From Stenotrophomonas maltophilia (GTDB taxonomy: Bacteria > Pseudomonadota > Gammaproteobacteria > Xanthomonadales > Xanthomonadaceae): DNA of 64,000 nucleotides. Made by a program: the position numbers and the translations under genes. Positions 23,792 through 32,844 of the stretch are shown here, piece after piece. The DNA is taken from positions 1-64,000 of the forward strand of contig DEZI01000006.1 of NCBI GenBank assembly GCA_002364755.1, read 5' to 3'. The notes under the pieces are model-generated. The model saw only the letters and a program-made list of their open reading frames with translations. It ran no database searches and was not told where the DNA came from. Positions within the stretch are counted from its first letter, which is position 1, and each line of letters opens with the position of its first letter.

Positions 23792-26416
23792 ATGAACACC
23801 CGCAAGACTCTGCTTTCGGCAGCCATCGTCGGCTGCCTCGCCTTCTCGGCGCACGCCCAGCAGGCCACCCCGCAGGACCTGGACACCGTACAGGTGGTGG
23901 GCATCCGCGCCAGCCTGGAAAAATCGCTGGACACCAAGCGCAACAACGTCGGTGTGTCCGAAGCGATCACCGCCGAGGACATCGGCAAGTTCCCCAGCAC
24001 CAACGTCGCTGAAGCGCTGTCGCAGATCCCGGGCGTTACCCTGGACCGCCGCTTCGGCCAGGGCGAGCGCGTCAGCATCGACGGCACCGACCCCAGCCTC
24101 AACCTGTCCTTCCTGGACAACCACCCGGTGGCGCAGGCCATCTGGCTGTACGGCGAACAGCCCAACCGCGGCTTCGACTACACGCTGCTGGCCCCGCAGA
24201 TCCTGGGCCGCGCGGAGATCATCAAATCGTCCGAAGCGCGACTGACCGAAGGCAGCCTCGGCGGCACCGTGCTGATGCACACCCGCCAGCCGCTGGACCT
24301 GAAGCAGAACGAAGTGGCCGCCTCGGTGGGCTACAGCTACAGCCAGCAGGCCAGCGAAGGCAAGCCGAACGCGGCCGTGCTGTACAGCTGGAAGAACAAC
24401 GACGAAACCTTCGGCGTGGCCGTCTCGGCCCAGCACTACGAAGAAGCCGTCGACCGCCAGGGCAAGGAAGTGTTCGGCTACACCAAGGCCAGCACCTTCC
24501 CCAATGCCACCGGCGTGGCTGCCGACGTGGACGTGCCGAACTCGTTCAACGCCGCCTGGTTCCAGCAGGAACGCAAGCGCGACAGCGCGGTGGTCAACCT
24601 GCAGTTCAAGCCGACCGATGAGCTCGAGTTCAACCTGAGCGGCATGTACATCAAGGAAAAGTTCGACAACTACAACCAGTCGCTCTATTCCTTCCTGACC
24701 TGGAACCCGGGCACCGTCAACGCCGTCAACCAGCTCGGCGACGTGCGCAACGGCGTGGCCACCAGCGGCCACTCCAATGCCAGCGCCATCGCCAACAGCG
24801 GCACGCTGATCTATGACAACAACGTGCGCCTGTCCGAAGTGGTCACCAAGGGCGTGGACCTGCGCGGCGCCTGGAAGGGCGAAAGCTGGGGCGTGACCGG
24901 CCAGGCCGGCCAGAGCAAGTCCGACAACAAGAACCTGGCCCAGTACTTCATCGAGCCGTTCTATAACGGCGGCTACAGCTGGAACATGGACAAGGGCATC
25001 ACCTTCGATGACCCGGCAGGCGCCCGCGACCCGGCCAACTGGGGTTCGGCCGGCGGCTGGTTCGGCAACAACGGCGTGTTCTCCACCGAGAGCAAGGACA
25101 CCTACGCCCAGCTCGACTTCAACGTCCAGTTCGACAGCATCTTCAACCAGCTGCAGTTCGGCGTACGCCACGGCAAGCACGATGAAGCCTTCACCCTCAA
25201 CGTGTACGGCGGCGTCACCCCGGGCACGCTGGCCGACGTCGGCACCATCGGCCTGACCGATATCCAGGGCTTCACCCCCGACCAGGGCCGCCACGTGCAG
25301 GCCGGCCGCAACAACGTGCTGAACTGGGTGCGCAACAGCCCGATCGACTACAGCAACCCCGATCCGGCCAGCTACCTCAACAACAGCTGGGCGCTGACCC
25401 AGACCAACAACGCGGCCTACGCGCAGTTGAACTTCTCCAACGGCCCGCTGCGCGGCAACCTGGGCGTGCGCTACGTCGATTCCAAGACCGAAGGCAGCGG
25501 CTTCGTCTACGGCGGCACGCCGACCCTGACCGACCTGGACAGCAAGTGGCAGACCCGCACCAAGAAGGAAGACTTCGTGCTGCCGTCGTTGAACGTCGCG
25601 TGGGACACCGACAACGACTGGGTGTTCCGCTTCGCCGCCGCCAAGGTGATCGCCTGGGCGCCGTACAACCAGATGGTCAACAACACCTTCCTCAACGACA
25701 CCACCCTGACCGGTTCGGGCGGCAACGCCGATCTGTCGCCGTATGAGTCGTGGAACTTCAACGCCTCGGCCGAGTACTACTACGCGTCGCAGGCCGTGGT
25801 GGCCTGGTCGGTGTTCTACAAGAAGATCGACAACTACATCGACACCTCGGCCACCATCGAGCGCCAGTACAACTCGATCCGCGATACCTCGCCGGCCACC
25901 TGGGCGAACCTCGTCGGTACCAACGGCTGCACCGCCGACGGCTACTGCGATTACAGCATCCAGCGCCCGCGAAACGCCGGCAGCGGCCACGTCAAGGGCT
26001 TCAACATCAGCTTCCAGCAGCCCTTCGGCGAAAGCGGCTTCGGCCTGACCGCCAACTACACCTACGCCAACGGTGAGAACAACACCGGCGATCCGCTGCC
26101 GTACCAGTCGCGCAATGCCATCGCCTTCAGCCCGTACTACGAGAAGGGCCCGATCAACGCGCGCCTGACCTACAACTGGCGTGACAGCTACCTGGCCGGC
26201 GGCTACGTGGCCGGTGCCGCCCCGTCCAGCGTGGACGACTACGCTGAACTGGGTGCCAGCTTCGGCTACACCTTCAACGACAACTGGTCGCTGACGGTGG
26301 ACGCGCAGAACCTTCTGGACGAGACCTACTTCCAGTACCTGGGCGACAAGGAACACCTGGCTGGCAAGTACAAGAGCGGCCGCCGCTACATGGCCACCCT
26401 GCACTTCAAGTTCTAG
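23792..26416 (+). CDS. TonB-dependent receptor of the GlcNAc/chitooligosaccharide locus
   Basis: Outer-membrane receptor of 874 residues. ATG at 23792 follows GAGGAGAG; a frame-matched ATG at 23774 lacks such a site. Signal peptide ends near SAHA-Q (about residue 22), TonB box LDTVQVVGIRAS, then the N-terminal plug phrase SEAITAEDIGKFPSTNVAEALSQIPGV common to xanthomonad carbohydrate receptors. The barrel ends in RRYMATLHFKF. The position between a sugar kinase and a GH20 hexosaminidase and opposite nagP supports uptake of GlcNAc oligomers across the outer membrane. This is inferred from context. Confidence 0.9.
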   Translation: MNTRKTLLSAAIVGCLAFSAHAQQATPQDLDTVQVVGIRASLEKSLDTKRNNVGVSEAITAEDIGKFPSTNVAEALSQIPGVTLDRRFGQGERVSIDGTDPSLNLSFLDNHPVAQAIWLYGEQPNRGFDYTLLAPQILGRAEIIKSSEARLTEGSLGGTVLMHTRQPLDLKQNEVAASVGYSYSQQASEGKPNAAVLYSWKNNDETFGVAVSAQHYEEAVDRQGKEVFGYTKASTFPNATGVAADVDVPNSFNAAWFQQERKRDSAVVNLQFKPTDELEFNLSGMYIKEKFDNYNQSLYSFLTWNPGTVNAVNQLGDVRNGVATSGHSNASAIANSGTLIYDNNVRLSEVVTKGVDLRGAWKGESWGVTGQAGQSKSDNKNLAQYFIEPFYNGGYSWNMDKGITFDDPAGARDPANWGSAGGWFGNNGVFSTESKDTYAQLDFNVQFDSIFNQLQFGVRHGKHDEAFTLNVYGGVTPGTLADVGTIGLTDIQGFTPDQGRHVQAGRNNVLNWVRNSPIDYSNPDPASYLNNSWALTQTNNAAYAQLNFSNGPLRGNLGVRYVDSKTEGSGFVYGGTPTLTDLDSKWQTRTKKEDFVLPSLNVAWDTDNDWVFRFAAAKVIAWAPYNQMVNNTFLNDTTLTGSGGNADLSPYESWNFNASAEYYYASQAVVAWSVFYKKIDNYIDTSATIERQYNSIRDTSPATWANLVGTNGCTADGYCDYSIQRPRNAGSGHVKGFNISFQQPFGESGFGLTANYTYANGENNTGDPLPYQSRNAIAFSPYYEKGPINARLTYNWRDSYLAGGYVAGAAPSSVDDYAELGASFGYTFNDNWSLTVDAQNLLDETYFQYLGDKEHLAGKYKSGRRYMATLHFKF

Positions 26417-26438
26417 GACTGCACCCAGCTGCACATCG

Positions 26439-26466
26439 CGACGGGCCCGGATTTCCGGGCCCGTCG
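26439..26466 (+). terminator. terminator-like hairpin after TonB receptor
   Basis: A perfect 12-bp stem (CGACGGGCCCGG / CCGGGCCCGTCG) with ATTT loop lies 23 nt past the stop. A T tract is lacking. Confidence 0.6.
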
Positions 26467-26544
26467 TACGATGGGATACCGGAATCGCCGCCTGCGCGGC
26501 GGCCACGCGCGGCACAGCGAGCCGCCCACCACAGGAGTGAGACG

Positions 26545-28878
26545 ATGCGACCCTTCCCCCTTGCCAGCATGCTGCTGGGCCTGGCAATGCTTCCCGCTGC
26601 CGCCCGCGCCGCCGATGCCCCGGCACTGGATACCGGCCCCGGCCCACAGCTGCGCGCCGGCAGCCTGATGCTGATCCCCGCACCGGCCAACGTGCAGCGC
26701 GGCAATGGCGCCGGCATCACCGTGTCCGCAGGCACGGCCTTGCGCGCCGACAGCGAAGCCGAGCAGCGCGTGGCGGGCCAGTTCGCCGATCTGCTCGCCC
26801 GCAGTGGCGGCCCGCGCCTGGCGCTGGCCACCGGCAAGGCCGCAGCCAAGGCCGGCGGCATCCGCTTCCAGATCATTCCCACCTTCCGCGACACCGGCGA
26901 GGGCTACAGGCTGGAGAGCACCGCGCAGGGCGTGCTGGTGCAGGCCGGCAACGAGACCGGCCTGTTCTACGGCGCCACCACCCTGGCCCAGCTGGCCACC
27001 GGCGGCAGCCAGGGCGCGCTGCCGGCCGTGCAGATCCAGGACGCACCGCGTTTCAGCTGGCGCGGCTTCATGCTCGACTCGGCGCGCCACTTCCAGAGCC
27101 TGGACGAGATCAAGCGCGTGCTCGATGCGATGTCCGCGCACAAGCTCAACACCTTCCATTGGCACCTGACCGATGACCAGGGCTGGCGCATGGAGATCAA
27201 GCGCTACCCGAAGCTGACCGAGGTCGGCAGCTGCCGCCTGCCGGCCGGCGAGGGCGGCATCGATCCGGTGACGAAGCAGGAATACCCGTACTGCGGTTTC
27301 TACACGCAGGACCAGATCCGCGAAGTGATCGTCTATGCGGCCAGGCTGCACATCCAGGTGATCCCGGAAATCGACGTGCCCGGCCACGCCACGGCCGCGA
27401 TCGCCGCCTACCCGGAACTGGGTTCGATCAGCACGCCGCTGAAGCCGATCAGCGAATGGGGCGTGTTCCCCAACCTGTTCAACGTCGAGGACGGCACCGT
27501 CACCTTCCTGGAGAACGTGCTGGAGGAAGTGATCCAGCTGTTCCCGGCGAAGTACGTACACGTGGGGGGCGACGAAGCGGTCAAGGACCAGTGGATCGCC
27601 TCCAAGCAGGTGCAGAAGCGCATGCGCGAGTTGGGCATCAAGGATGAGATGGCCATGCAGAGCCACATCATCAAGCGCCTGGAAACCTTCCTGGAAGCGC
27701 ACGACCGCCGCCTGATCGGCTGGGACGAGATCCTCGAAGGCGGCCTGCCGCCGCAGGCCACGGTGATGTCCTGGCGCGGCACCGAAGGCGGCCTGGCCGC
27801 GGCCAGCAGTGGCCATGACGTGGTGATGTCGCCGGTCAGCCACCTGTATCTGGACTACCTGCAGACCGGTTCGCCGAACGAGCCGCCGGGCCGCCCGGCC
27901 CAGGTCAACCTGGCCAAGCTGTACAACTTCGAGCCGGTACCGGCCGAGCTGGCCGCCGACAAGCGCGGGCACATCCTCGGCCTGCAGGCGAACATGTTCA
28001 CCGAGCACACCCGCACCTACGCACGCCTGCAGCACAACCTGTTCCCGCGCCTGGCCGCGGTGGCCGAGACGGGCTGGAGCGCGCCGGAGCATCGCGATTT
28101 CCGCGATTTCCTCGCCCGCCTGCCGGCGCAGCTGCAGCGCTACCGCGCCTGGGGCCTGGCCTATGCGCAGACCCCGTTCGAAGTGGGCGTGGGCCATACC
28201 GACGACCGCGCCGCGAACACGGTGACGGTGTCGCTGGCCAATCCGCTGGGCTATGAGGTGCGCTACAGCACCGACGGCACGCCGGTGACCGCCAGCTCGC
28301 CGCTGTACCAGCAGCCGCTGACCCGGCCGCTGCCGGCCACCGTGCAGGCCGCCGCGTTCTTCCAGGGCCAGCCGCTGGCAGCGGCACCGACGATGGCGTC
28401 CTACACCGCGCAGTCGCTGCTCAGCCGCCACAGCGAGGAGCTGCGCAGCTGCGTGGGCGAAAAGGGCCTGGTGCTGCGCCTGGAAGACGATGGCCCGCGC
28501 GAAGGTGCGCGCACGGTGTTCACCGTGGACATCTTCCAGCCGTGCTGGCGCTGGCCGGCCGCGCAGCTCGATGGCATCGGCAGCGTGCAGGTTCGTGCCG
28601 GACGCATTCCGTACTACTTCCAGCTGGCCCACGACGAGCCGGCGCGCAAGTTCGAGAAGGCCAAGGGCCACAACGGCGAAATGCTGATCCGTCGTGGCGA
28701 CTGCACCGGCAAGGTCGTGGCACAGGTGCCGCTGCCGGCCAGCACCGATGCCGATGGCTTCGTCACCCTGCGCGCGGCGCTGCCGAAGGGCGTGTCGGGC
28801 ACGGACGATCTGTGCATCAACTTCACCGGCGATACGCGTCCGGCGATGTGGGTGCTGGATGAGGTGACGCTGAGGTAG
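26545..28878 (+). CDS. beta-N-acetylhexosaminidase, GH20
   Basis: Secreted exo-hydrolase of 777 residues that removes terminal GlcNAc from chitooligosaccharides or glycans. Signal peptide to about ARAA (residue 23). The GH20b N-terminal domain is about residues 40-165. The catalytic TIM barrel begins at FSWRGFMLDSARHF, has HWHLTDDQGWRMEIKRYPKL and the catalytic pair in HVGGDEAVKDQW (Asp343-Glu344), with WDEILEGG and NMFTEHTRTYARLQHNLFPR after it. A C-terminal chitobiase-like segment (YEVRYSTDGTPVTASSPLY) and a further beta-rich domain follow. The start has CAGGAG. It feeds GlcNAc to the transport genes next door. Its TAG stop is part of a SMAG element. Confidence 0.94.
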   Translation: MRPFPLASMLLGLAMLPAAARAADAPALDTGPGPQLRAGSLMLIPAPANVQRGNGAGITVSAGTALRADSEAEQRVAGQFADLLARSGGPRLALATGKAAAKAGGIRFQIIPTFRDTGEGYRLESTAQGVLVQAGNETGLFYGATTLAQLATGGSQGALPAVQIQDAPRFSWRGFMLDSARHFQSLDEIKRVLDAMSAHKLNTFHWHLTDDQGWRMEIKRYPKLTEVGSCRLPAGEGGIDPVTKQEYPYCGFYTQDQIREVIVYAARLHIQVIPEIDVPGHATAAIAAYPELGSISTPLKPISEWGVFPNLFNVEDGTVTFLENVLEEVIQLFPAKYVHVGGDEAVKDQWIASKQVQKRMRELGIKDEMAMQSHIIKRLETFLEAHDRRLIGWDEILEGGLPPQATVMSWRGTEGGLAAASSGHDVVMSPVSHLYLDYLQTGSPNEPPGRPAQVNLAKLYNFEPVPAELAADKRGHILGLQANMFTEHTRTYARLQHNLFPRLAAVAETGWSAPEHRDFRDFLARLPAQLQRYRAWGLAYAQTPFEVGVGHTDDRAANTVTVSLANPLGYEVRYSTDGTPVTASSPLYQQPLTRPLPATVQAAAFFQGQPLAAAPTMASYTAQSLLSRHSEELRSCVGEKGLVLRLEDDGPREGARTVFTVDIFQPCWRWPAAQLDGIGSVQVRAGRIPYYFQLAHDEPARKFEKAKGHNGEMLIRRGDCTGKVVAQVPLPASTDADGFVTLRAALPKGVSGTDDLCINFTGDTRPAMWVLDEVTLR

Positions 28879-28965
28879 AGCCGAGCCCACGCTCGGCGGC
28901 CGTTGCTCCATCCACGCATGGCGTGGATCTACGGGTGAATGCATCCACGCATGGCGTGGATCTAC
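28875..28965. repeat. three SMAG elements; the first overlaps the hexosaminidase stop
   Basis: The forward copy at 28875-28898 (GTAGAGCCGAGCCCACGCTCGG) includes the TAG stop codon at 28876-28878. Two identical reverse copies lie at 28910-28932 and 28943-28965 (ATCCACGCATGGCGTGGAT then CTAC). Confidence 0.85.
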
Positions 28966-28983
28966 TGACAACGACGTGCTACC

Positions 28984-29376
28984 TCAGGCGCGCCAGCGCA
29001 GCAGGATGTCGCGCAGCGGGGTCAGGGCGGTTGCCAGGCCCGACAACACGCCCAGCGTGTTGGCCAGCGCATCCATCAGGTCGGCGCTGCGGTTGCTGGT
29101 CAGTGCACCCTGCGCGAACTCGATGCCCACGCCCATCAGCACCAGGCCCACGCCCGCCCACAGCAGCGGCGTGCCGCGGCGGAACAACTGCACCGCGCTG
29201 CCGGACAGGATGAAATAGGCCAGGAAGTGCTCGACCTTGTCGCCGTTCTCGGGCAGGTCGATCGGCGGCGGCGGAATCAGGCAGACCACGATCACCACCA
29301 GCACCGCCAGCAGCCACAGCGCGGTCCACAGCCGCGGCCGACGCAGCGGCTTGATCACCGGCAACCCTGCGCTCAC
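28984..29376 (-). CDS. VanZ-family membrane protein
   Basis: A 130-residue membrane protein with about four helices. PENGDKVEHFLAYFILSG and GIEFAQGALTSNRSADLMDALANTLGVLSG are the two conserved blocks of the VanZ-like family, whose biochemical role is unsettled (VanZ itself gives low-level teicoplanin resistance). The GTG start overlaps the stop of the MidA-type methyltransferase gene by four bases (GTGA), so they are translationally coupled. Confidence 0.85.
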   Translation of the reverse strand: MSAGLPVIKPLRRPRLWTALWLLAVLVVIVVCLIPPPPIDLPENGDKVEHFLAYFILSGSAVQLFRRGTPLLWAGVGLVLMGVGIEFAQGALTSNRSADLMDALANTLGVLSGLATALTPLRDILLRWRA

Positions 29377-30557
29377 AGGCGCCAGCTCAGGTCACCCAGC
29401 TCGAAGGCCGGTTCGAAATCCACCTCGCGCTGCAGGCCGATCACCTGGAAACGTTCGCCCATCTCGGTCGGCAGGGTCAGCTTCTTCACCTGGTCGCGCA
29501 GCTGGATGCGGCCCACTTCATCGGTGCGCTCCTCGGCCAGCACCAGCACCTGGTCCAGGCCATTGCCGAGCAGGAAACTGGACTGGCTGCAGTAGCCAGC
29601 CAGCTCGAAGCCCCCGTGCAGGCCGGCCTCGGCCATGGCGGTGAAATCCACCGACGCGGTGATGTCCTGCAGGCCCGGCCAGCGGTACACCTCGTTGTGC
29701 ACGTGGTGGCGGTAGAACGCTCGCACGGTGCCGTCGTCGCGGTCGTGCTGGTAGAACTCGCCACGGTTGTAGCCGTAATCGACGAACAGCATCGCGCCGC
29801 GCTGCAGGCCACCCGCCACCGCCTGCAGCCAGTACGGCAGCTGCGGCAGCACTTCGGAGCGGTAGCCATCGGCGAAGGGCTTTTCAAGGTAGCGTTCGAG
29901 GTGGCGCACCGCGCCGTTGAGCAGCACATCGGCCGGCTGCGCGCCGCGCATGAAGTTGCCCTCGCCATCCAGCTCGACGGTTTCCTCGTAGACCTCGCCG
30001 TCCTTGATCAGGAAGCGCGGGGTCGGCAGCGCGTCGATCACCTCGTTGGCGAACACCACGCCGTCCCAGTCGTCATCGAACGGGCGGTCGACCCATTCCA
30101 CGCGGCTGGCCAGCTCGGCCGGCAGGTTCTGCTGCAGGCGCTGCTGCTGGCGCTGGCGCAGGTCCGCGCTGGGCTCGAGGATGGCGTAGCGTGCCGGCAG
30201 CGCGTCCAGTTCGGCCAGGCGCAGCAGCACGGCCTCGGCGAAGGCACCGGTGCCGCCGCCCAGCTCCAGCATGCGCGCGTGCGCGTCCAGCTGGGCGAAC
30301 ACCGGGGCCAGCGCGTTGGCCACGCTGCCGGCGAACAGGCTGCCGAGCTCGGGCGCGGTGGTGAAATCGCCGCTGCCGCCGAACTTGCTCGCGCCGGCGC
30401 TGTAATAGCCCCAGCCGGGGGCGTACAGGCACAGCTCCATGAAGCGCGAGAACGGGATCGCCCCGCCCTGCGCAAGGATTTCGGCACGCAGGGCGGCCGC
30501 CAGCTGGTCGCTGTGGGCCAGGGCGTCGGCTTCAGGCAGGGGGAAGGTGGGCTGCAT
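29373..30557 (-). CDS. SAM-dependent methyltransferase, MidA/NDUFAF7 family
   Basis: A 394-residue class I methyltransferase. GGAIPFSRFMELCLYAPGWGYYSAG and GDFTTAPELGSLFAG are the family's opening motifs; MLELGGGTGAFAEAVL is the SAM-binding glycine loop; VVFANEVIDALP follows. The eukaryotic homologue methylates a complex I subunit arginine; the bacterial target is not established. ATG at 30557 is chosen because family homology starts just after. It is divergent from the pteridine reductase gene (about 58 nt between starts). Confidence 0.85.
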   Translation of the reverse strand: MQPTFPLPEADALAHSDQLAAALRAEILAQGGAIPFSRFMELCLYAPGWGYYSAGASKFGGSGDFTTAPELGSLFAGSVANALAPVFAQLDAHARMLELGGGTGAFAEAVLLRLAELDALPARYAILEPSADLRQRQQQRLQQNLPAELASRVEWVDRPFDDDWDGVVFANEVIDALPTPRFLIKDGEVYEETVELDGEGNFMRGAQPADVLLNGAVRHLERYLEKPFADGYRSEVLPQLPYWLQAVAGGLQRGAMLFVDYGYNRGEFYQHDRDDGTVRAFYRHHVHNEVYRWPGLQDITASVDFTAMAEAGLHGGFELAGYCSQSSFLLGNGLDQVLVLAEERTDEVGRIQLRDQVKKLTLPTEMGERFQVIGLQREVDFEPAFELGDLSWRL

Positions 30558-30615
30558 GGTGTCTTCGAATGCGGTGACAATGGTGCACAGGATAGCCGAG
30601 CCTTGGAGGACCCTC

Positions 30616-31353
30616 ATGAGCGACACCGCCCCCGTGGCCCTGATCACCGGCAGCGCCCGCCGGATCGGTGCGGCCATCGCCCGCCAGTTCCACGCCTGTG
30701 GCTGGTCGGTGGTGCTGCACGCCCATACATCCAGCGCCGAGCTGCAGCAGGCCGCGTTCGACCTGGAAAACATCCGCCCGGGCAGCGTGCTGGCCCTGCA
30801 GGCCGACCTGCGCGACGCCGATGCCCTGCCCGACCTGGTCGAGCAGGCCGTGGCCCACTTCGGCCGCCTGGATGCGCTGGTCAACAACGCCTCCAACTTC
30901 TTCCCCACCCCGTTCGGCCAGGTCACCGCCGAGGCCATGGACGAGCTCTACGCGGTCAACGCCCGCGCGCCGCTGCTGCTGTCACAGGCGGCCGCGCCCT
31001 ACCTGCGCCGCCAGCAGGGCTGCATCGTCAACCTGACCGACCTGCACGGCACTGACCCGATGCGCGACCACGTCGCCTACACCATGGCCAAGGCCGCGCT
31101 GGAAATGGCCACCCGTTCGCTGGCGCTGGAACTGGCGCCGAAGGTGCGGGTGAATGCCGTGGCGCCGGGCGCGATCCTGTGGCCGGAACAGGGCAAGGAC
31201 GATTTCGCCCGCGAAGCGCTGCTGGCGCGCACGCCGCTGGCCCGCATCGGCACCGTCGAAGAGATCGCCGAGGCGGTGCACTGGCTGGTGGCCGAGGCCA
31301 GCTTCGTCACCGGCCACACCCTGCGCGTGGATGGCGGACGTACGGTCAGTTGA
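30616..31353 (+). CDS. folM: pteridine reductase, short-chain dehydrogenase
   Basis: NADPH-dependent reductase of 245 residues that probably reduces dihydro-pteridines or dihydrofolate. TGSARRIG is the Rossmann loop with the double arginine typical of PTR1/FolM; NNASNFFPTPFGQ, the catalytic tyrosine-lysine pair in YTMAKAALEMATRSLALELAP and VNAVAPGAILWPE complete the family pattern. ATG at 30616 follows TTGGAGGA. The folate gene folK lies just beyond and convergent, which supports a pterin role. Confidence 0.88.
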   Translation: MSDTAPVALITGSARRIGAAIARQFHACGWSVVLHAHTSSAELQQAAFDLENIRPGSVLALQADLRDADALPDLVEQAVAHFGRLDALVNNASNFFPTPFGQVTAEAMDELYAVNARAPLLLSQAAAPYLRRQQGCIVNLTDLHGTDPMRDHVAYTMAKAALEMATRSLALELAPKVRVNAVAPGAILWPEQGKDDFAREALLARTPLARIGTVEEIAEAVHWLVAEASFVTGHTLRVDGGRTVS

Positions 31354-31359
31354 CGTTCC

Positions 31360-31421
31360 GCCAGGCATGGCCCGGCGCTACCAGGCCACATGGATCGGTA
31401 GCGCCGGGCCATGCCTGGCGA
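31360..31421. repeat. inverted pair of SMAG elements
   Basis: The reverse copy at 31360-31381 (GCCAGGCATGGCCCGGCGCTAC) and the forward copy at 31398-31421 (GTAGCGCCGGGCCATGCCTGGC) face each other between the convergent folM and folK genes and could form one long hairpin. Confidence 0.8.
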
Positions 31422-31442
31422 GCGCAGCGGCAACGAACCCGA

Positions 31443-31928
31443 TCATTCCAGCTCCACGACCTCGAACGCTTCGCCATGCTGCCTGTGCGCGCGCCACAGC
31501 GTGGCCAGATCCTGGCCACTCACCGGATCGATGAAGTCCGGGGCGATGTCCGCCAGCGGCTTCAGCACGAAGGCATGCTTCAGTTCCGGGCGCGGGATGC
31601 GCAGGTGACCGGGCCCTTCCACCACCAGGTCGCCGTAGAACACCACGTCGACATCCAGCGTCCGGTCGGAAAAGCGCGGCCCGCTGCGGTCGCGGCCATG
31701 CGCGTCTTCCAGCGCGTGCAGCCAGTCGTCCAGTTCCTGCAGCGGCAGATCGGTCTCGATCGCCACGCCGTTGTTGAGGAAAGCCGGGCCATCGAAGCCG
31801 ACCGCGGCCGTGCGGTAGGCCGGTGATACCCGCAGCGCGCCGAAACGCTCGCGCAGGGCCATCACCGCGGCGTGGAGGTAGCGGCGGGGCTGGACGTTGC
31901 TGCCCAGGCTCAGGAGCACGGTGGTCAT
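31443..31928 (-). CDS. folK: 2-amino-4-hydroxy-6-hydroxymethyldihydropteridine pyrophosphokinase
   Basis: HPPK of the folate pathway, 161 residues, cytoplasmic. LLSLGSNVQPRRYL is the N-terminal signature; FLNNGVAIETDL and GPRFSDRTLDVDVVFYGDLV contain the family's RxxDLD-like pyrophosphoryl-transfer motif; IPRPELKHAFVLKPLADIAPD closes it. ATG at 31928 is chosen where homology begins. Confidence 0.93.
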   Translation of the reverse strand: MTTVLLSLGSNVQPRRYLHAAVMALRERFGALRVSPAYRTAAVGFDGPAFLNNGVAIETDLPLQELDDWLHALEDAHGRDRSGPRFSDRTLDVDVVFYGDLVVEGPGHLRIPRPELKHAFVLKPLADIAPDFIDPVSGQDLATLWRAHRQHGEAFEVVELE

Positions 31929-32022
31929 GCGGTTCCGGTGACGGCGTTCAGGGGGTGGGGTGGGCATGCCATCGTCACGGCGGCCTGCCTACAATCCGGG
32001 ACGCACATGATAGGACACCCAC

Positions 32023-32772
32023 ATGACCTATTGCGTTGGAATCGAGGTGGACGAAGGCCTCGTCTTCGCCGCCGACACCCGGACCAATGCCGCGCTGGAC
32101 GATGTCCGCGTGCACCGCAAGCTGCACGTGTTCGAGTACCCCGGCGAGGCGACCTTCGTAGTGATGGCCGCCGGCAACCTGGCCACCACCCAGCTGCTGG
32201 TCTCGCGCCTGCAGCGTGATGCCGACGAAGCGCGCACGCCCAACCTGCGGCAGATGCGCCACCTGTTCGAGGCCGCCGCCTACGTGGGCGCGCTGCTGGT
32301 GGACAGCCAGGTGAAGTGCCAGCACACCGAACACGGCCACGACGGCGTCAACACGCAGGCCACGCTGATCTTCGGCGGGCAGATCGCCGGCGAGCAGCCG
32401 GGCCTGTACATGGTCTACCCGCTGGGCAATGCGATTGCCGCCTCGCCGGAGACGCCCTACCTGCAGATCGGCGAATCCAAGTACGGCAAGCCGATCCTCG
32501 ACCGCATCCTCGGCCCGGCCACGCGGCTGGAAGACGCCGCGCGCACGGCGCTGCTGTCGCTGGACTCGACCATCCGCTCCAACCTGTCGGTGGGCCTGCC
32601 GATCGACATGGTGATGCTGCGCAAGGGCGAACTGCAGGTGGGCCAGCAGATGCGCTTCACCGCCGATTCGCCGCTGTACGCCGACATCCACAACAACTGG
32701 TCGCGGCGGCTGGAGCAGGCGGTGGCGAGCCTGCCGCGGTTTCCGTGGGAAGCGCCCGGCACCGACGCATGA
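32023..32772 (+). CDS. Anbu-type bacterial proteasome homologue
   Basis: A 249-residue peptidase of the Ntn-hydrolase superfamily (ancestral beta-subunit, Anbu). After Met1 the sequence TYCVGIEVDEGLVFAADTRTNAALDD supplies Thr2, the expected N-terminal nucleophile after methionine removal, and Asp18 and Arg20 in the usual positions. TLIFGGQIAGEQPGLYMVYPLGN and YGKPILDRI are family blocks. It probably forms ring oligomers in the cytosol. The usual Anbu operon partners (a transglutaminase-like protein, ATP-grasp and alpha-E proteins) are not adjacent; its neighbours are folK and a histidine kinase. The start has AGGAC. Confidence 0.88.
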   Translation: MTYCVGIEVDEGLVFAADTRTNAALDDVRVHRKLHVFEYPGEATFVVMAAGNLATTQLLVSRLQRDADEARTPNLRQMRHLFEAAAYVGALLVDSQVKCQHTEHGHDGVNTQATLIFGGQIAGEQPGLYMVYPLGNAIAASPETPYLQIGESKYGKPILDRILGPATRLEDAARTALLSLDSTIRSNLSVGLPIDMVMLRKGELQVGQQMRFTADSPLYADIHNNWSRRLEQAVASLPRFPWEAPGTDA

Positions 32773-32813
32773 AACCCCCGGCCTTGGCCTGGCGCTACCG
32801 GATTAAGGTGACG

Positions 32814-32836
32814 GTAGCGCCGGGCCATGCCCGGCG
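32814..32836 (+). repeat. SMAG element
   Basis: GTAGCGCCGGGCCATGCCCGGC in the 72-nt gap between Anbu and the kinase gene. A degenerate reverse arm (GGCCTGGCGCTAC) ends near 32799, so this may be an inverted pair. Confidence 0.8.
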
Positions 32837-32844
32837 ACGCGGTG

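Noticed and set aside
23771..26683. 970-codon minus-strand open frame opposite the TonB receptor
   Set aside because: Shadow frame of low-complexity Val/Ala/Gly/His content covering a clear receptor gene and its downstream terminator.
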